Source: Stigmatella aurantiaca DW4/3-1
GTDB lineage: Bacteria > Myxococcota > Myxococcia > Myxococcales > Myxococcaceae
Reading direction: 5' to 3'
DNA: 64,000 bases
Assembly (NCBI RefSeq): GCF_000165485.1
Contig: NC_014623.1
Coordinates: forward strand, 4,669,501 to 4,733,500
Position 1 is the first letter of the stretch. The number at the start of each line of letters is the position of its first letter. Below are positions 35,083 to 43,270 of the stretch, piece by piece. The position numbers were made by a program, and so were the translations under genes. The notes beneath the pieces were generated by a model, which was not told where the DNA came from, did no database searches, and saw only the letters and a program-made list of their open reading frames with translations.

Positions 35083-36999
35083 GTGCGCCGGGATAAACCG
35101 GCATGGAGTGGAGGATGAAAGAGCCTCACATCGAAGGGCCAGCAACCCACGATGGCCCCGAGTCATGCGCCACCACCTGTGAGGGTGAGGGTGAAGCGTT
35201 GACAGGGGTACGAGCGGGCTGGGTATTGAGCCGCGAAATCAGCCAGTCCAGGGCGCCGACGCGGTTAAGTGACGCGGAAGGCAACACGGACAGGGACGCT
35301 ACTGCGAGTCCCTGGCTCGGCCCTGCGCGGTCGGAGACCCCATGCACGCCCGGAAGCTCCATGCGCGAGAACCGGGAGGTCCCTCGACTGCTCGCAGCGG
35401 ATGGCGCTGCGGGCCGCACCGGAAAGGCCGATGGCCGTACATCGGTGATGCACGGGCGAGGGAAGTCGGACAGGCCCGTAGTACCGACGAAGTCGCCGAA
35501 CAAGGCCGGGCAACCGGCGGCGGAGGCGGCGGAGGGAAGGGGCCTGGCCAAGGGCAACACGGACCAGCAAAACGGGCCCCGGACGCAGAGCCGGGTTCAT
35601 GGCGCGCCCAGTGCGCTGGAACGTGTACGTGAAGTAGCCAGAAGGGACAGGAAGGCGAAGTTCACCACGCTTATGCACCACGTCACCGTCGAGCGGCTGT
35701 CTGCCGCTTTCCATGCCCTGAGCCGAAGTGCGGCCCCGGGTGTCGATGGTGTGACGTGGGAGCAGTACGCGGGCAATCTCGAAGCCAACGTTCGGGATTT
35801 GCACACGCGGCTGCACAGAGGAGCGTACCGGGCAAGACCCTCACGCAGGGCGTACATCCCGAAGGCGGACGGGCGGCAGCGACCGCTCGGCATTGCTGCT
35901 CTGGAGGACAAACTCGTCCAGAGGGCCGTCGTCGAGGTGCTCAACGCTGTCTACGAGACGGACTTTCTTGGCTTCTCGTATGGGTTCCGACCGGGACGCA
36001 GTCAGCATCAGGCGCTGGATGCACTCTCGGCCGGCATCTACCTGAAGAAGGTGAACTGGGTGCTCGACGCAGACATCCGGGGATTCTTCGATGCCATCGA
36101 CCACGGATGGATGCAGAAGTTTCTCGAGCACCGAATCGAGGACACGAGGCTCTTGCGGCTGGTGCAGAAGTGGCTGGCGGCAGGAGTCATGGAGGACGGG
36201 AAGTGGACGCAGAGCAAGGAAGGGACACCACAGGGCGCGACCGTGTCGCCCCTGCTGGCGAACCTCTACCTGCACTACGTCTTCGACCTGTGGAGCCAAC
36301 GATGGAGGAAGCGTGTCGCACGCGGAGAAGTCATCATCGTGCGGTACGCCGACGACTTCGTCGTGGGATTCCAGCATCGCTCGGACGCTGAACGTTTCTG
36401 GCGCGAGCTGCGCGAAAGGCTGCGTAGCTTCGCGCTGGAGTTGCACCCTGAGAAGACGCGACTCATCGAGTTCGGGCTCTATGCGGCCGAGCGTCGTCGG
36501 GAACGCGACCAGGGACGGCCGGAGACCTTCAACTTCCTGGGCTTCACGCACATCTGCGCGAGGACCCGGACGGGGAGATTTCTGCTGAAGCGCCGAACGA
36601 TGCGTCAACGGATGCGGGACAAGCTGCGCGAGGTGAAGACCGAGCTGCAGCGACGCCGACATCAACCTCTTCCAGCCCAAGGACAGTGGCTCGGCAGCTT
36701 GGTGAGGGGCTACTTCGCCTACCATGCAGTGCCGAGCAACGTGCATACCCTCCAGGCGTTCCGGACGCAGGTGACGCGGCACTGGCTGTATGCCCTGCGC
36801 CGCCGCAGCCAGCGAGACCGGATGACCTGGGAGAGAATGCGCGAGCTGTCCGGACGCTGGCTCCCAATGCCCCGGATTCTGCATCCCTGGCCCATCGAGC
36901 GCTTCCGCGTCAGGACCCAAGGCAAGAGCCCAGTGCGTTAGCAGCGCTCGCTGGGATCTGTGCGGGGGGCGGCCCGGTAAGGGCCGTCCCTACCGCGAC
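35083..36999 (+). mobile_element. Group II intron
   Basis: The 5' end GTGCGCCGGG matches the GUGYG group II consensus. The 5' RNA region includes the widely conserved stretch that reads MKEPHIEG...THDGPESC if translated. The intron-encoded protein sits at 35448-36941. The 3' region GTGCGGGGGGCGGCCCGGTA then AGGGCCGTCCCTACCGCGAC resembles domain V/VI ends of this lineage and ends in AC. Boundaries are inferred from these motifs; no exon gene is recognised on either side. Confidence 0.8.
35448..36941 (+). CDS. ltrA: Group II intron reverse transcriptase/maturase
   Basis: A 497-residue protein. It starts at ATG 35448 (MHGRGKSDRPVVPTK), the usual start for this RT group; the open frame further upstream overlaps structured intron RNA. 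RT motifs: SAAPGVDGVTWEQY, RPLGIAALEDKLVQRAV, YGFRPGRSQHQAL, the active-site YADDF, GTPQGATVSPLLANLYLHY, and LGFTHICART. The C-terminal maturase domain ends LPMPRILHPWPIERFRV. No HNH endonuclease motif is visible. Confidence 0.93.
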   Translation: MHGRGKSDRPVVPTKSPNKAGQPAAEAAEGRGLAKGNTDQQNGPRTQSRVHGAPSALERVREVARRDRKAKFTTLMHHVTVERLSAAFHALSRSAAPGVDGVTWEQYAGNLEANVRDLHTRLHRGAYRARPSRRAYIPKADGRQRPLGIAALEDKLVQRAVVEVLNAVYETDFLGFSYGFRPGRSQHQALDALSAGIYLKKVNWVLDADIRGFFDAIDHGWMQKFLEHRIEDTRLLRLVQKWLAAGVMEDGKWTQSKEGTPQGATVSPLLANLYLHYVFDLWSQRWRKRVARGEVIIVRYADDFVVGFQHRSDAERFWRELRERLRSFALELHPEKTRLIEFGLYAAERRRERDQGRPETFNFLGFTHICARTRTGRFLLKRRTMRQRMRDKLREVKTELQRRRHQPLPAQGQWLGSLVRGYFAYHAVPSNVHTLQAFRTQVTRHWLYALRRRSQRDRMTWERMRELSGRWLPMPRILHPWPIERFRVRTQGKSPVR

Positions 37000-37017
37000 C
37001 GCGCGCGCTGCACGGGC

Positions 37018-38741
37018 CTAGAGCACCGATCAGGCTGAAACCTACGTCAATTCGAGCGCTTGGAGAGGGGGATCGACACCCGAGCGCGTCCATGCTCATG
37101 AGTGCTGCCGGTGCGAGGAGGAGCGGCATGGAGCGATGGAAGCCGGAGGTGAAGTGCAGCGAGCGGGAGGAGAGGCTGCTGAAGCTGGCGGGCAGGAGCC
37201 GAAAGCTGTTCGTGTTCCTGAGAGAGCATCGCCACGAGCTGTTCGCGGAGGCCTTCCAAGCGGAGTTGGAGGCAATGTATCGCGACTCGGGACAAGGAGA
37301 CGAGCCGCAGCCGCCCGCGCTGATGTGCATGGGAGTGCTGCTCCAGGCCTACCTCCAAGTCTCGGATGCGGAGGCGGTACGGCTGTCGGCGACGGACCGT
37401 TGCTGGAGACTGGTGCTGGGGACGCTTGCGCAAGACGATGACAAACCCGCCTTCTCGCAGGGAGGGCTGCAGCAGTTTCGCCAACGGCTCATCCGCCACG
37501 ACATGGACCGTCGGCTGCTGGAGCGGACGGTAGAGCTGGCCAAAGAGACGAGAGCCTTCGACTGGAAGAAGCTGCCCAAGCAGCTGAGAGTGGCGGTGGA
37601 CAGCCGCCCTTTAGAAGGAGCCGGGCGGGTTGAGGACACCTTCAACCTGCTCGGCCACGCGGGGCGGAAAATAGCCGAGTGCATGGCCGTGGCGCTGGAA
37701 ACAACCGTCGAGGAGGTCTGTGCTCAGGCGGGCGCGCCGCTGCTGGCGGCCTCGAGCATCAAGGCCGCCTTGGACGTCGACTGGAACGATTCGGAACAGA
37801 AGGCCGAGGCACTCAATCGCCTCTGCAAGCAGTTGGATCGGCTGTCAGCATGGGTGGAGAAGAGGCGTCCCAAGGAGAGCGAGGAGGCACCGCTGGGGCG
37901 CTACATCGAAGCGCTCGTTCAGGTGAAAGCACAGGACTTGGAGCCTGTGCCAGGCGGGGTACGGATTCGGCAAGGTGTCGCCGAGGACCGGCGCGTCTCC
38001 ATTGAAGATGCTCAGATGCGCCACGGCCGCAAGAGCAAGAGCAAGCGGTTCAATGGTTTCAAGCAGCACCTGAGCACGCATCTGGATTCGGAGCGGGTGC
38101 TGGCCTGTGCGGTGACGCCCGCCAATCGGCCTGAGGAGGAGGCGGCTCCCCAGCTTCAAGCGGACATGGCGCGGATAGGATTCGAGCCGGATGAACTGCT
38201 GATAGACCGGGCCTATCTGAACAGCACCCTGGTGGAGCACGTGGTGGGGAGGGCAGGTGCCATCGTCTGCAAACCGTGGAAAGGTGCTCACGGCAAGCCT
38301 GGGCTCTTTGGGAAAAGAGACTTCAAGATCAACGTCCGTGACGGAACCATCACCTGTCCCGGAGGACAGGTGGAGGCCTTTGAACCGGGGCAGGTAGTCC
38401 AGTTCGACCCTGAAGTCTGCGGCCCGTGCCCCCTGCGCGCGCAGTGTACGCATGCAGCGACCGGCCGGGGACGGACCGTCACGATGGGGGAGGATGAAGC
38501 CCTCCAGAAGAAGCTGCGAAGTCTTCAAGAAACCCGCACCGGACGCGCCAAACTGCGCGAGCGCGTCGGTGTCGAACATCGGCTGGCCCACCTGAGCAAT
38601 CGGCAGGGGCCTCGTGCTCGCTATCTGGGCACGCGCAAGAATACATTCGACCTGCGTCGCCTCTGTGCCGTGCAGAACCTGGAGACCCTCGCACGCCGCT
38701 CAGCGGCGAACGGAGGGGCTCTAACCTGTTCGGTGCTCTAG
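37018..38741 (+). mobile_element. IS1182-family insertion sequence, copy B, with flanking CTAG
   Basis: CTAG at 37018-37021 and 38738-38741 borders inverted repeats AGCACCGATCAGG (left) and AGCACCGAACAGG (right, reverse complement), 12 of 13 matching. Architecture and target match copy A, including a conserved leader (AATTCGAGC then GAGGGGATCGACA or a close variant). It lies 18 nt after the group II intron and abuts a helicase fragment. Confidence 0.88.
37128..38741 (+). CDS. IS1182-family transposase (copy B)
   Basis: A 537-residue transposase with the same layout as copy A: VAVDSRPLEGAGRVEDTFNL, SKRFNGFKQHLSTHLDSE, LLIDRAYLNSTLVEHVV, CGPCPLRAQCTHAATGRGRT and VEHRLAHLSNRQGPRARYLG. ATG 37128 has GAGGAGGAG upstream and aligns with the start of copy A. 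The stop codon TAG lies in the flanking CTAG, so the insertion itself supplies the terminator codon. Confidence 0.92.
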   Translation: MERWKPEVKCSEREERLLKLAGRSRKLFVFLREHRHELFAEAFQAELEAMYRDSGQGDEPQPPALMCMGVLLQAYLQVSDAEAVRLSATDRCWRLVLGTLAQDDDKPAFSQGGLQQFRQRLIRHDMDRRLLERTVELAKETRAFDWKKLPKQLRVAVDSRPLEGAGRVEDTFNLLGHAGRKIAECMAVALETTVEEVCAQAGAPLLAASSIKAALDVDWNDSEQKAEALNRLCKQLDRLSAWVEKRRPKESEEAPLGRYIEALVQVKAQDLEPVPGGVRIRQGVAEDRRVSIEDAQMRHGRKSKSKRFNGFKQHLSTHLDSERVLACAVTPANRPEEEAAPQLQADMARIGFEPDELLIDRAYLNSTLVEHVVGRAGAIVCKPWKGAHGKPGLFGKRDFKINVRDGTITCPGGQVEAFEPGQVVQFDPEVCGPCPLRAQCTHAATGRGRTVTMGEDEALQKKLRSLQETRTGRAKLRERVGVEHRLAHLSNRQGPRARYLGTRKNTFDLRRLCAVQNLETLARRSAANGGALTCSVL

Positions 38742-40276
38742 TGTCGGGAGTACCTCGCCGTCCCAGCCATGTAAGCTATGAACTCCGCCTTGGAGCAACG
38801 AGTATTGATCTCGGAGAGGCGAAGCTGGACTTCAAGTTTAATACGGGAGTTTTTGAGCGGCGCGCACGCTTTGCACTGGCGGTCACGAACCCTGATGATG
38901 CAACCATTATTTATGCAGATAATCCCAGTGATACAGAAGAGATTGCCAAGATTTTAGCTACCGAGAGCTCCTCTCCGATGCAAATCGACAGCGATGTTTC
39001 TGATTTCATTGAATTTTTGGCGGAGCACGTCCATGAAGACTACGACCTGATAAAGACGCTTAGTCGGCGTGTGGCTTTTCATTATGGGGTTATGCCACCG
39101 ATCGTACGCTCTCGGGTGGAAGATTTGTTTGAGTCAGGAAAGCTCAAGTACATTTGCTGCACAAGCACGCTACTTCATGGCGTCAACCTTCCGGCTCGAC
39201 ATGTAATCATTGAACGACCGAATAAAGGCAATGGTCAGCCAATGCCTAGAGCGGACTTTCTCAATCTTGCCGGTCGCGCCGGCAGACTGCTAAAGGAGTT
39301 TCAAGGGAATGTTTGGTGTTTGCAGCCAGAGCAATGGAAGGTTCGCTCATTCGAGGGCGATCCCTTGCAGGACATAGCGTCTGCATTCGAGCAGGCCCTT
39401 GCAGACGGGGGAACCCTGATACGTCAGGTTCTCGCACAAGAAGTGCCCTCTGAAAAGCGAGAACTGGGTGAAGCCGCGCTTGGAAAGGTCTTCTCTGAAT
39501 ACACCCAGCCACGAGTCCCGCTTGAGGAGTCGAAGTACCGAACAGACCAGAACCATGCATCACTTGTGGAGACAGCCAAACTTTGCGCTGCGCTGCCTGT
39601 CACGCTTCCTAACGAACTTGTGAGAAGGAATGCTACGATTCTGCCAGTGCGCCTACAGAATCTATACGTTCACCTTCGCGCCCGTAACGACATTGCTGAA
39701 TTCATGCCTCTAATGCCGCACGAGTTTGGCTCCAATGAGCGCATGAAGAAGATCTTTCAGATCGTTGAGGAGTTTCTGGAGGAGTCGAAGAACAATAGTT
39801 ACCAGTTTCATGCATGGCTAGCGTCTGAATGGGTTCATGATGTCCCCCTGCGCAGAATCATTGATGAGCGGATTGACTTACTCAAGAAGCGTGGCAAGTT
39901 CAAAAGCGTTGGGGACACAATTCGTGAACTCATGAGAGCAACAGAGAGTGACCTGCGCCACAAGTACGTGAAGCACACTAAGGCGTATAATGACGTGCTT
40001 GCACAAGTGCTTAGGGACACCGGCAAGGGAGATTGGGCTAGTCGGCTCAAGCCACTACACCTGTTTTTGGAGTGTGGCGCATCTCATCCGGTTGCTCTAA
40101 GCCTTATATCACTTGGGTTGTCGCGCACGACAGCTCTGCTTCTCAAGCGGAAGATCCGATTCCCAGAAGACGCCTCCCCTGAACAGTGCAAGGCGATTGT
40201 CGCGAAGAGCGAGCCGGACAAACTGGCAATCCCTGCGCTGTGCAGGGCGGAGATCAAAAGGGTGCTTTATGGGTAG
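38741..40276 (+). CDS. SF2 (Ski2-like) helicase, C-terminal part only
   Basis: 511 residues with the second RecA-like helicase domain: TIIYADNPSDTEEIAKILA (motif IV region), YICCTSTLLHGVNLPARHVI (motif V) and DFLNLAGRAGR (motif VI), then a long helical C-terminus. Motifs I-III are missing; copy B of the IS replaces them. A GTG overlaps the transposase stop and could allow readthrough expression. The lower G+C than the core genes supports acquisition. Ski2-like helicases are frequent in anti-phage systems, but this fragment cannot hydrolyse ATP on its own. Confidence 0.8.
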   Translation: MSGVPRRPSHVSYELRLGATSIDLGEAKLDFKFNTGVFERRARFALAVTNPDDATIIYADNPSDTEEIAKILATESSSPMQIDSDVSDFIEFLAEHVHEDYDLIKTLSRRVAFHYGVMPPIVRSRVEDLFESGKLKYICCTSTLLHGVNLPARHVIIERPNKGNGQPMPRADFLNLAGRAGRLLKEFQGNVWCLQPEQWKVRSFEGDPLQDIASAFEQALADGGTLIRQVLAQEVPSEKRELGEAALGKVFSEYTQPRVPLEESKYRTDQNHASLVETAKLCAALPVTLPNELVRRNATILPVRLQNLYVHLRARNDIAEFMPLMPHEFGSNERMKKIFQIVEEFLEESKNNSYQFHAWLASEWVHDVPLRRIIDERIDLLKKRGKFKSVGDTIRELMRATESDLRHKYVKHTKAYNDVLAQVLRDTGKGDWASRLKPLHLFLECGASHPVALSLISLGLSRTTALLLKRKIRFPEDASPEQCKAIVAKSEPDKLAIPALCRAEIKRVLYG

Positions 40277-40492
40277 TGTGCTTGATGGCCATGGCTAAGA
40301 GGGTTTTGCGATGGAGCAGGCGGGCGGGCGCTCTGCCCGCTTCAGCGGGCCTTGCCACTTGCTGGGCAAGCGCTAGATCCTGTAGTCGCTCGCCTCCAGT
40401 CAACACCCTCGCCCTGGCGCACCGCACAAGGCTCAAGGCACTGTCGCCCCACTGCCAATCCACACCTTTCTACCCCTGCCGTTGCCGCTTCG

Positions 40493-40542
40493 GATTTGGT
40501 CCTTTTTTGGTCCTGGAAAGCCGGATTTGGTCCCCAAACAGA
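40493..40542. promoter_or_regulatory. Candidate integrase arm-type repeats, right
   Basis: GATTTGGTCCTTTTTTGGTCC (40493-40513) and a third GGATTTGGTCCCC about 20 nt on give three TTTGGTCC motifs. They match the left-end motif 19 of 21 and lie inside the proposed right att core. The rest of 40277-40738 holds no gene I can identify. Confidence 0.35.
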
Positions 40543-40596
40543 AGTCCTGCTCCTCTTTTCAGAGGGGGCGCGCTTGGAAGCGGCGGGTTACTCTAC

Positions 40597-40620
40597 GTGG
40601 AGGCGGCGGCAATCGAACCC
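40597..40620 (-). other. Candidate attR: tmRNA-3'-end-like sequence
   Basis: On the minus strand this contains GGGTTCGATTGCCGCCGCCTCCAC, a tmRNA-type T-arm and acceptor end with one base (C to G) that would break the T-stem. It matches the left copy at 22 of 24 positions. No tmRNA body extends to the right, so the original target gene is degraded or lies elsewhere. Confidence 0.45.
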
Positions 40621-40738
40621 GCCGCTCGGAGCTTCTGTCGAGAGCGCTTCTATCCAGGTACTTGGCGTGTGAGATGTTGGCGCATGGGTTTGCGCAGGTG
40701 TGCTGTGCGAGTTGTAAGGACGATGACCAGGAAGGAGC

Positions 40739-41368
40739 CTATCCTGGAGCAGAGGAGCCTTGTCCAAGAAGGACAGCCGCAATGTCCCAGGCCTCGGGCT
40801 CGGCGGAACTTCGGGGGGGCAAGCGCTCGGACGCAGTGAGCCGGTCCGCATCCAGAGCCTTTGGATCCGCACCGGCCTGGAGCAGGAGCTTGAGCATCGC
40901 GATGTTGAGCTGACTCGCCGCGCGCCCGAGCGCCGTCATCCCGCTCGGTCCACCCGCGCCGTCGATTGTTTTAGCTGCTCCACAGCGCAGGAGCGTTGCC
41001 GCCATCTCGAGATCACCGTGCTCTACACACCACCGAAGCGGAGAATCCCCTTCGTCGCCGACGACATTGGGATCGGCACCCACGGCTAGGAGCATGCGCG
41101 CCGCCTCTGGCTGATGGCGGAAGAGGGCCATCAGTAACGGAGGGGTATCGCGAGAAGGGTCGAGTCCATTCGGGTTGGCGCCATGCCTGAGCAGTAGCAC
41201 TACCGCATCGATCGATGCTCCCTGCTCCAGTGCATCAATGGCGGCGTGGAGCGCAAGCCAGCTCGGCCATTCGCGCTTGATGGCATTCGGCTCTGCACCG
41301 CCCGACAGTAACACCCGCAGTCGGTCCAATTGGTGGCTCTCGATGGCTTCGAAGAGTTCCGCCGACAT
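40739..41368 (-). CDS. Ankyrin-repeat protein
   Basis: A 209-residue protein starting MSAELFEAIESHQLDRLRVL, with about five ankyrin repeats (LLSGGAEPNAI, LLRHGANPNGLDPSRDTPPL, LLAVGADPNVVGDEGDSPLR, LLRCGAAKTIDG, LLQAGADPKALDADRLTASE). GGAGCG lies upstream of ATG 41368. It is a stand-alone protein-interaction module of unknown partner, just outside the proposed island. Confidence 0.85.
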   Translation of the reverse strand: MSAELFEAIESHQLDRLRVLLSGGAEPNAIKREWPSWLALHAAIDALEQGASIDAVVLLLRHGANPNGLDPSRDTPPLLMALFRHQPEAARMLLAVGADPNVVGDEGDSPLRWCVEHGDLEMAATLLRCGAAKTIDGAGGPSGMTALGRAASQLNIAMLKLLLQAGADPKALDADRLTASERLPPRSSAEPEAWDIAAVLLGQGSSAPG

Positions 41369-41593
41369 ATTCAGCGCTCCGACATCGGGTGTCCAGGGGC
41401 ACAGTTTCGCGCTTCCAGTGCCAGACGGCGTTTCGACTCGCCTGGATGAGCTGTTCCCGCTGGTGCTGCGGCAGTTGCCAGAACAGCGTGTACTCTTCCC
41501 GGCTCGTCCATTATCCATACTGCTGTCACCCAGGTTACCAGGCCATAGGAGCACTGCCGCGATCGCTGCTGGAATGCTCAGTAAGTTGAGGCA

Positions 41594-41628
41594 GCTCGTG
41601 CGCGGCGGTGATACCGCCGCGCACGAGC
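41594..41628. terminator. Perfect 16-bp hairpin, probable terminator
   Basis: GCTCGTGCGCGGCGGT (41594-41609) and ACCGCCGCGCACGAGC (41613-41628) are perfect complements around a 3-nt loop. It lies 50 nt after the stop of the bestrophin-like gene and ~225 nt before the ankyrin gene start. No strong T-run follows, as is common in GC-rich myxobacteria. The rest of 41369-41678 has no gene I can support. Confidence 0.7.
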
Positions 41629-41678
41629 CGGACTCGGCGGGGATTCACGCCTCATCAGCCTCTTCGTCTGGACTTTTG

Positions 41679-42506
41679 TCAATCGGGCTTGGCGGTCTCG
41701 GAAGGCAGCAGCGCCAGGAGGTTGTTCTGGATAACGCCGCAGATGCGATCGAGCGGCAAATCGTTCTCGTCGGTGCCGAAGGGATCCTCGATCTCCACGC
41801 CGATCTCCTCGATGCCGAAGAAGACGTAGGAGAGGAGGAAGGTGGCCACCGCCGCGCCCCAGCCGAAGGTCTCCACCAGCGCGAACGGCAGCGAGCCGCA
41901 GTAGATGACGAGCGCGCGGCGCAGGTGCACCATGTACGCGAAGGGCATGGGCGTTTTGTGGATGCGCTCGCACCCACCCAGGTAGTCGATGAGCTGCTGG
42001 ACGTTCTGATCCAGCGCCATTTGCGTGTACTCGGTGTAGTGGCCCCGGCGGCGGCCCTCGGCCAGGGCCTCGCTCATCCGTTGGGACACCGCGAGCGCGG
42101 CGTGCTGGGCCGTGCCCACCTGCCGCACCTCTTCCGGTGGGAGCTGGGCGGTGATGGGACCGAGGTCCTTGTCGCCTCGCAGACCCGAGGCCGCGGCATA
42201 AGGGAACACCGCGCTCCACTGCACGAGCGTCCGGTAGAGCGCTGGATCGCGCTCGCGGAGGAAGACGCTTGAGGCGCGCGCCAGGTTGCGCGTCTCGTTG
42301 ACGATGCCGCCCCAGAGCTTCCGGTCCTCCCAGAAGCGGTCATAGGAGGAGTTGGTCCGGAACACCAGCAGCAGGCCGAGCGCCACGCCCACCAGGCCAT
42401 GCATGGTGTTGGGGATGCCGACAGGCCGGACGTAGTGGTGGAAGGTCACGACCGTTGTCGCCCACAGGGCAACGACACCGGGCCTCTGTGCAACGGATTT
42501 CAGCAA
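41679..42506 (-). CDS. Bestrophin-family protein, N-terminally truncated
   Basis: 275 residues matching the bacterial bestrophin-like family: GLVGVALGLLLVFRTNSSYD then RFWEDRKLWGGIVNETRN, a central helical region, and IEEIGVEIEDPFGTDENDLP. Full-length relatives have ~30 extra N-terminal residues including a first hydrophobic helix. Here the first usable start is TTG at 42506, and the sequence just upstream is the remnant of dbpA. The protein may therefore be unexpressed or inactive as an ion channel. Confidence 0.75.
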   Translation of the reverse strand: MLKSVAQRPGVVALWATTVVTFHHYVRPVGIPNTMHGLVGVALGLLLVFRTNSSYDRFWEDRKLWGGIVNETRNLARASSVFLRERDPALYRTLVQWSAVFPYAAASGLRGDKDLGPITAQLPPEEVRQVGTAQHAALAVSQRMSEALAEGRRRGHYTEYTQMALDQNVQQLIDYLGGCERIHKTPMPFAYMVHLRRALVIYCGSLPFALVETFGWGAAVATFLLSYVFFGIEEIGVEIEDPFGTDENDLPLDRICGVIQNNLLALLPSETAKPD

Positions 42507-42519
42507 CGGCGTTCAGCCC

Positions 42520-42639
42520 TCCGGCCTCTCCCGTCAGAGCGCCGCGGATGTCCCCCGGCCTCATCTTGTCCTTGCGCCCAGAGAAGATCAGGATCGTCTT
42601 CCAGGCTGCTTCGAGAGAGGCTCCTCGGCCCCTGCGCTC
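42520..42639 (-). pseudogene. dbpA: dbpA C-terminal (RNA-binding domain) remnant
   Basis: The minus-strand frame reads SLEAAWKTILIFSGRKDKMR then PGDIRGALTGEAGGL, the start of the DbpA RNA-binding domain that follows the DEAD-box helicase core. An upstream TAG and a junction with the bestrophin frame show that it is a fragment. Confidence 0.65.
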
Positions 42640-42646
42640 CTACCCG

Positions 42647-43270
42647 TTACTCCGTGAACGGCGCACTGTTCAGCATTGTTCGAGCATCCGGTATCGAGAT
42701 CGGCGCCCGGTTCTGCTCGATGTGGGTGCAGATGTGGAAGAAGTGGGGGTACGGCTGCTTGCTGTCGAGTTCCTTCGTCAGCACGTCATTGAAGGCGCGC
42801 TTGAAGTTCAACCTTGGATAGCGCCGGACGATCTCGGCAACGTCGGCCGGATCCAGCTTCGCATCCTGCAGGCCAACCACATCGTAAACCACGCCGAGCT
42901 CCATTAAGCGGCTGCAGTCGTCGCGATAGAGATTGATGTCCCACGTGTGCAGCGCGATGTTATCCCAGACGCTTTGTGCCCGCTCGCGCGATACTCCCTT
43001 CTCGACCAGGAATGTCCGCGCCGCGCCTGCTCCCTCGATCTCGAAGCGATGGGGTCCCTTCGCGTGCTCGGTGAGGCCAAGGTCGTGCAGCACGGAGGAG
43101 AGAAACATGAGTTCGCTGTCGACCTTGACGCCTTCCAGCTGTGCGAAAAGCTCGCTGAACCAATAGCAGCGCATGACGTGGTTGAAGAGGAAGTCGCTGG
43201 AGACCGAGCGTGCGAACTCCTCGGCCTGACGGACGATGCTGCTGCCGGGAACTTTGATATCTGCAATCAT
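42647..43270 (-). CDS. HD-domain hydrolase, cyanamide-hydratase-like
   Basis: A 207-residue HD-superfamily protein: FNHVMRCYWFSELF (first His), SSVLHDLGLTEHAKG (HD), RFEIEGAGAARTFL, and WDNIALHTWDINLY. This arrangement resembles cyanamide hydratase-type HD proteins rather than nucleotidases. Its ATG overlaps the stop of the truncated hydrolase gene (ATGA). Confidence 0.75.
   Translation of the reverse strand: MIADIKVPGSSIVRQAEEFARSVSSDFLFNHVMRCYWFSELFAQLEGVKVDSELMFLSSVLHDLGLTEHAKGPHRFEIEGAGAARTFLVEKGVSRERAQSVWDNIALHTWDINLYRDDCSRLMELGVVYDVVGLQDAKLDPADVAEIVRRYPRLNFKRAFNDVLTKELDSKQPYPHFFHICTHIEQNRAPISIPDARTMLNSAPFTE

Larger units (their letters stand above)
25381..40620. mobile_element. Candidate 15-kb integrated island, decayed
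   Basis: The region is bounded by two tmRNA-3'-end-like direct repeats, with GATTTxxTCCTTTTTTGGTCC motifs inside each end (25509-25529 and 40493-40513), as expected of integrase arm sites. Content is accessory: XRE regulator, disrupted pseudokinase, two IS1182-family elements, IS66 element, group II intron, nuclease-like gene, AT-richer resolvase-like gene and helicase fragment. No tyrosine integrase gene remains, so it would now be immobile. Confidence 0.45.

Noticed and set aside
35103-35447. Extra N-terminal domain of the group II intron protein
   Set aside because: The translated stretch matches the conserved intron RNA 5' region; relatives start at the position equivalent to 35448.
35103-36941. 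Retron or defence-associated reverse transcriptase
   Set aside because: Presence of the maturase domain, GUGCG 5' end and domain V/VI-like 3' end fit a group II intron.
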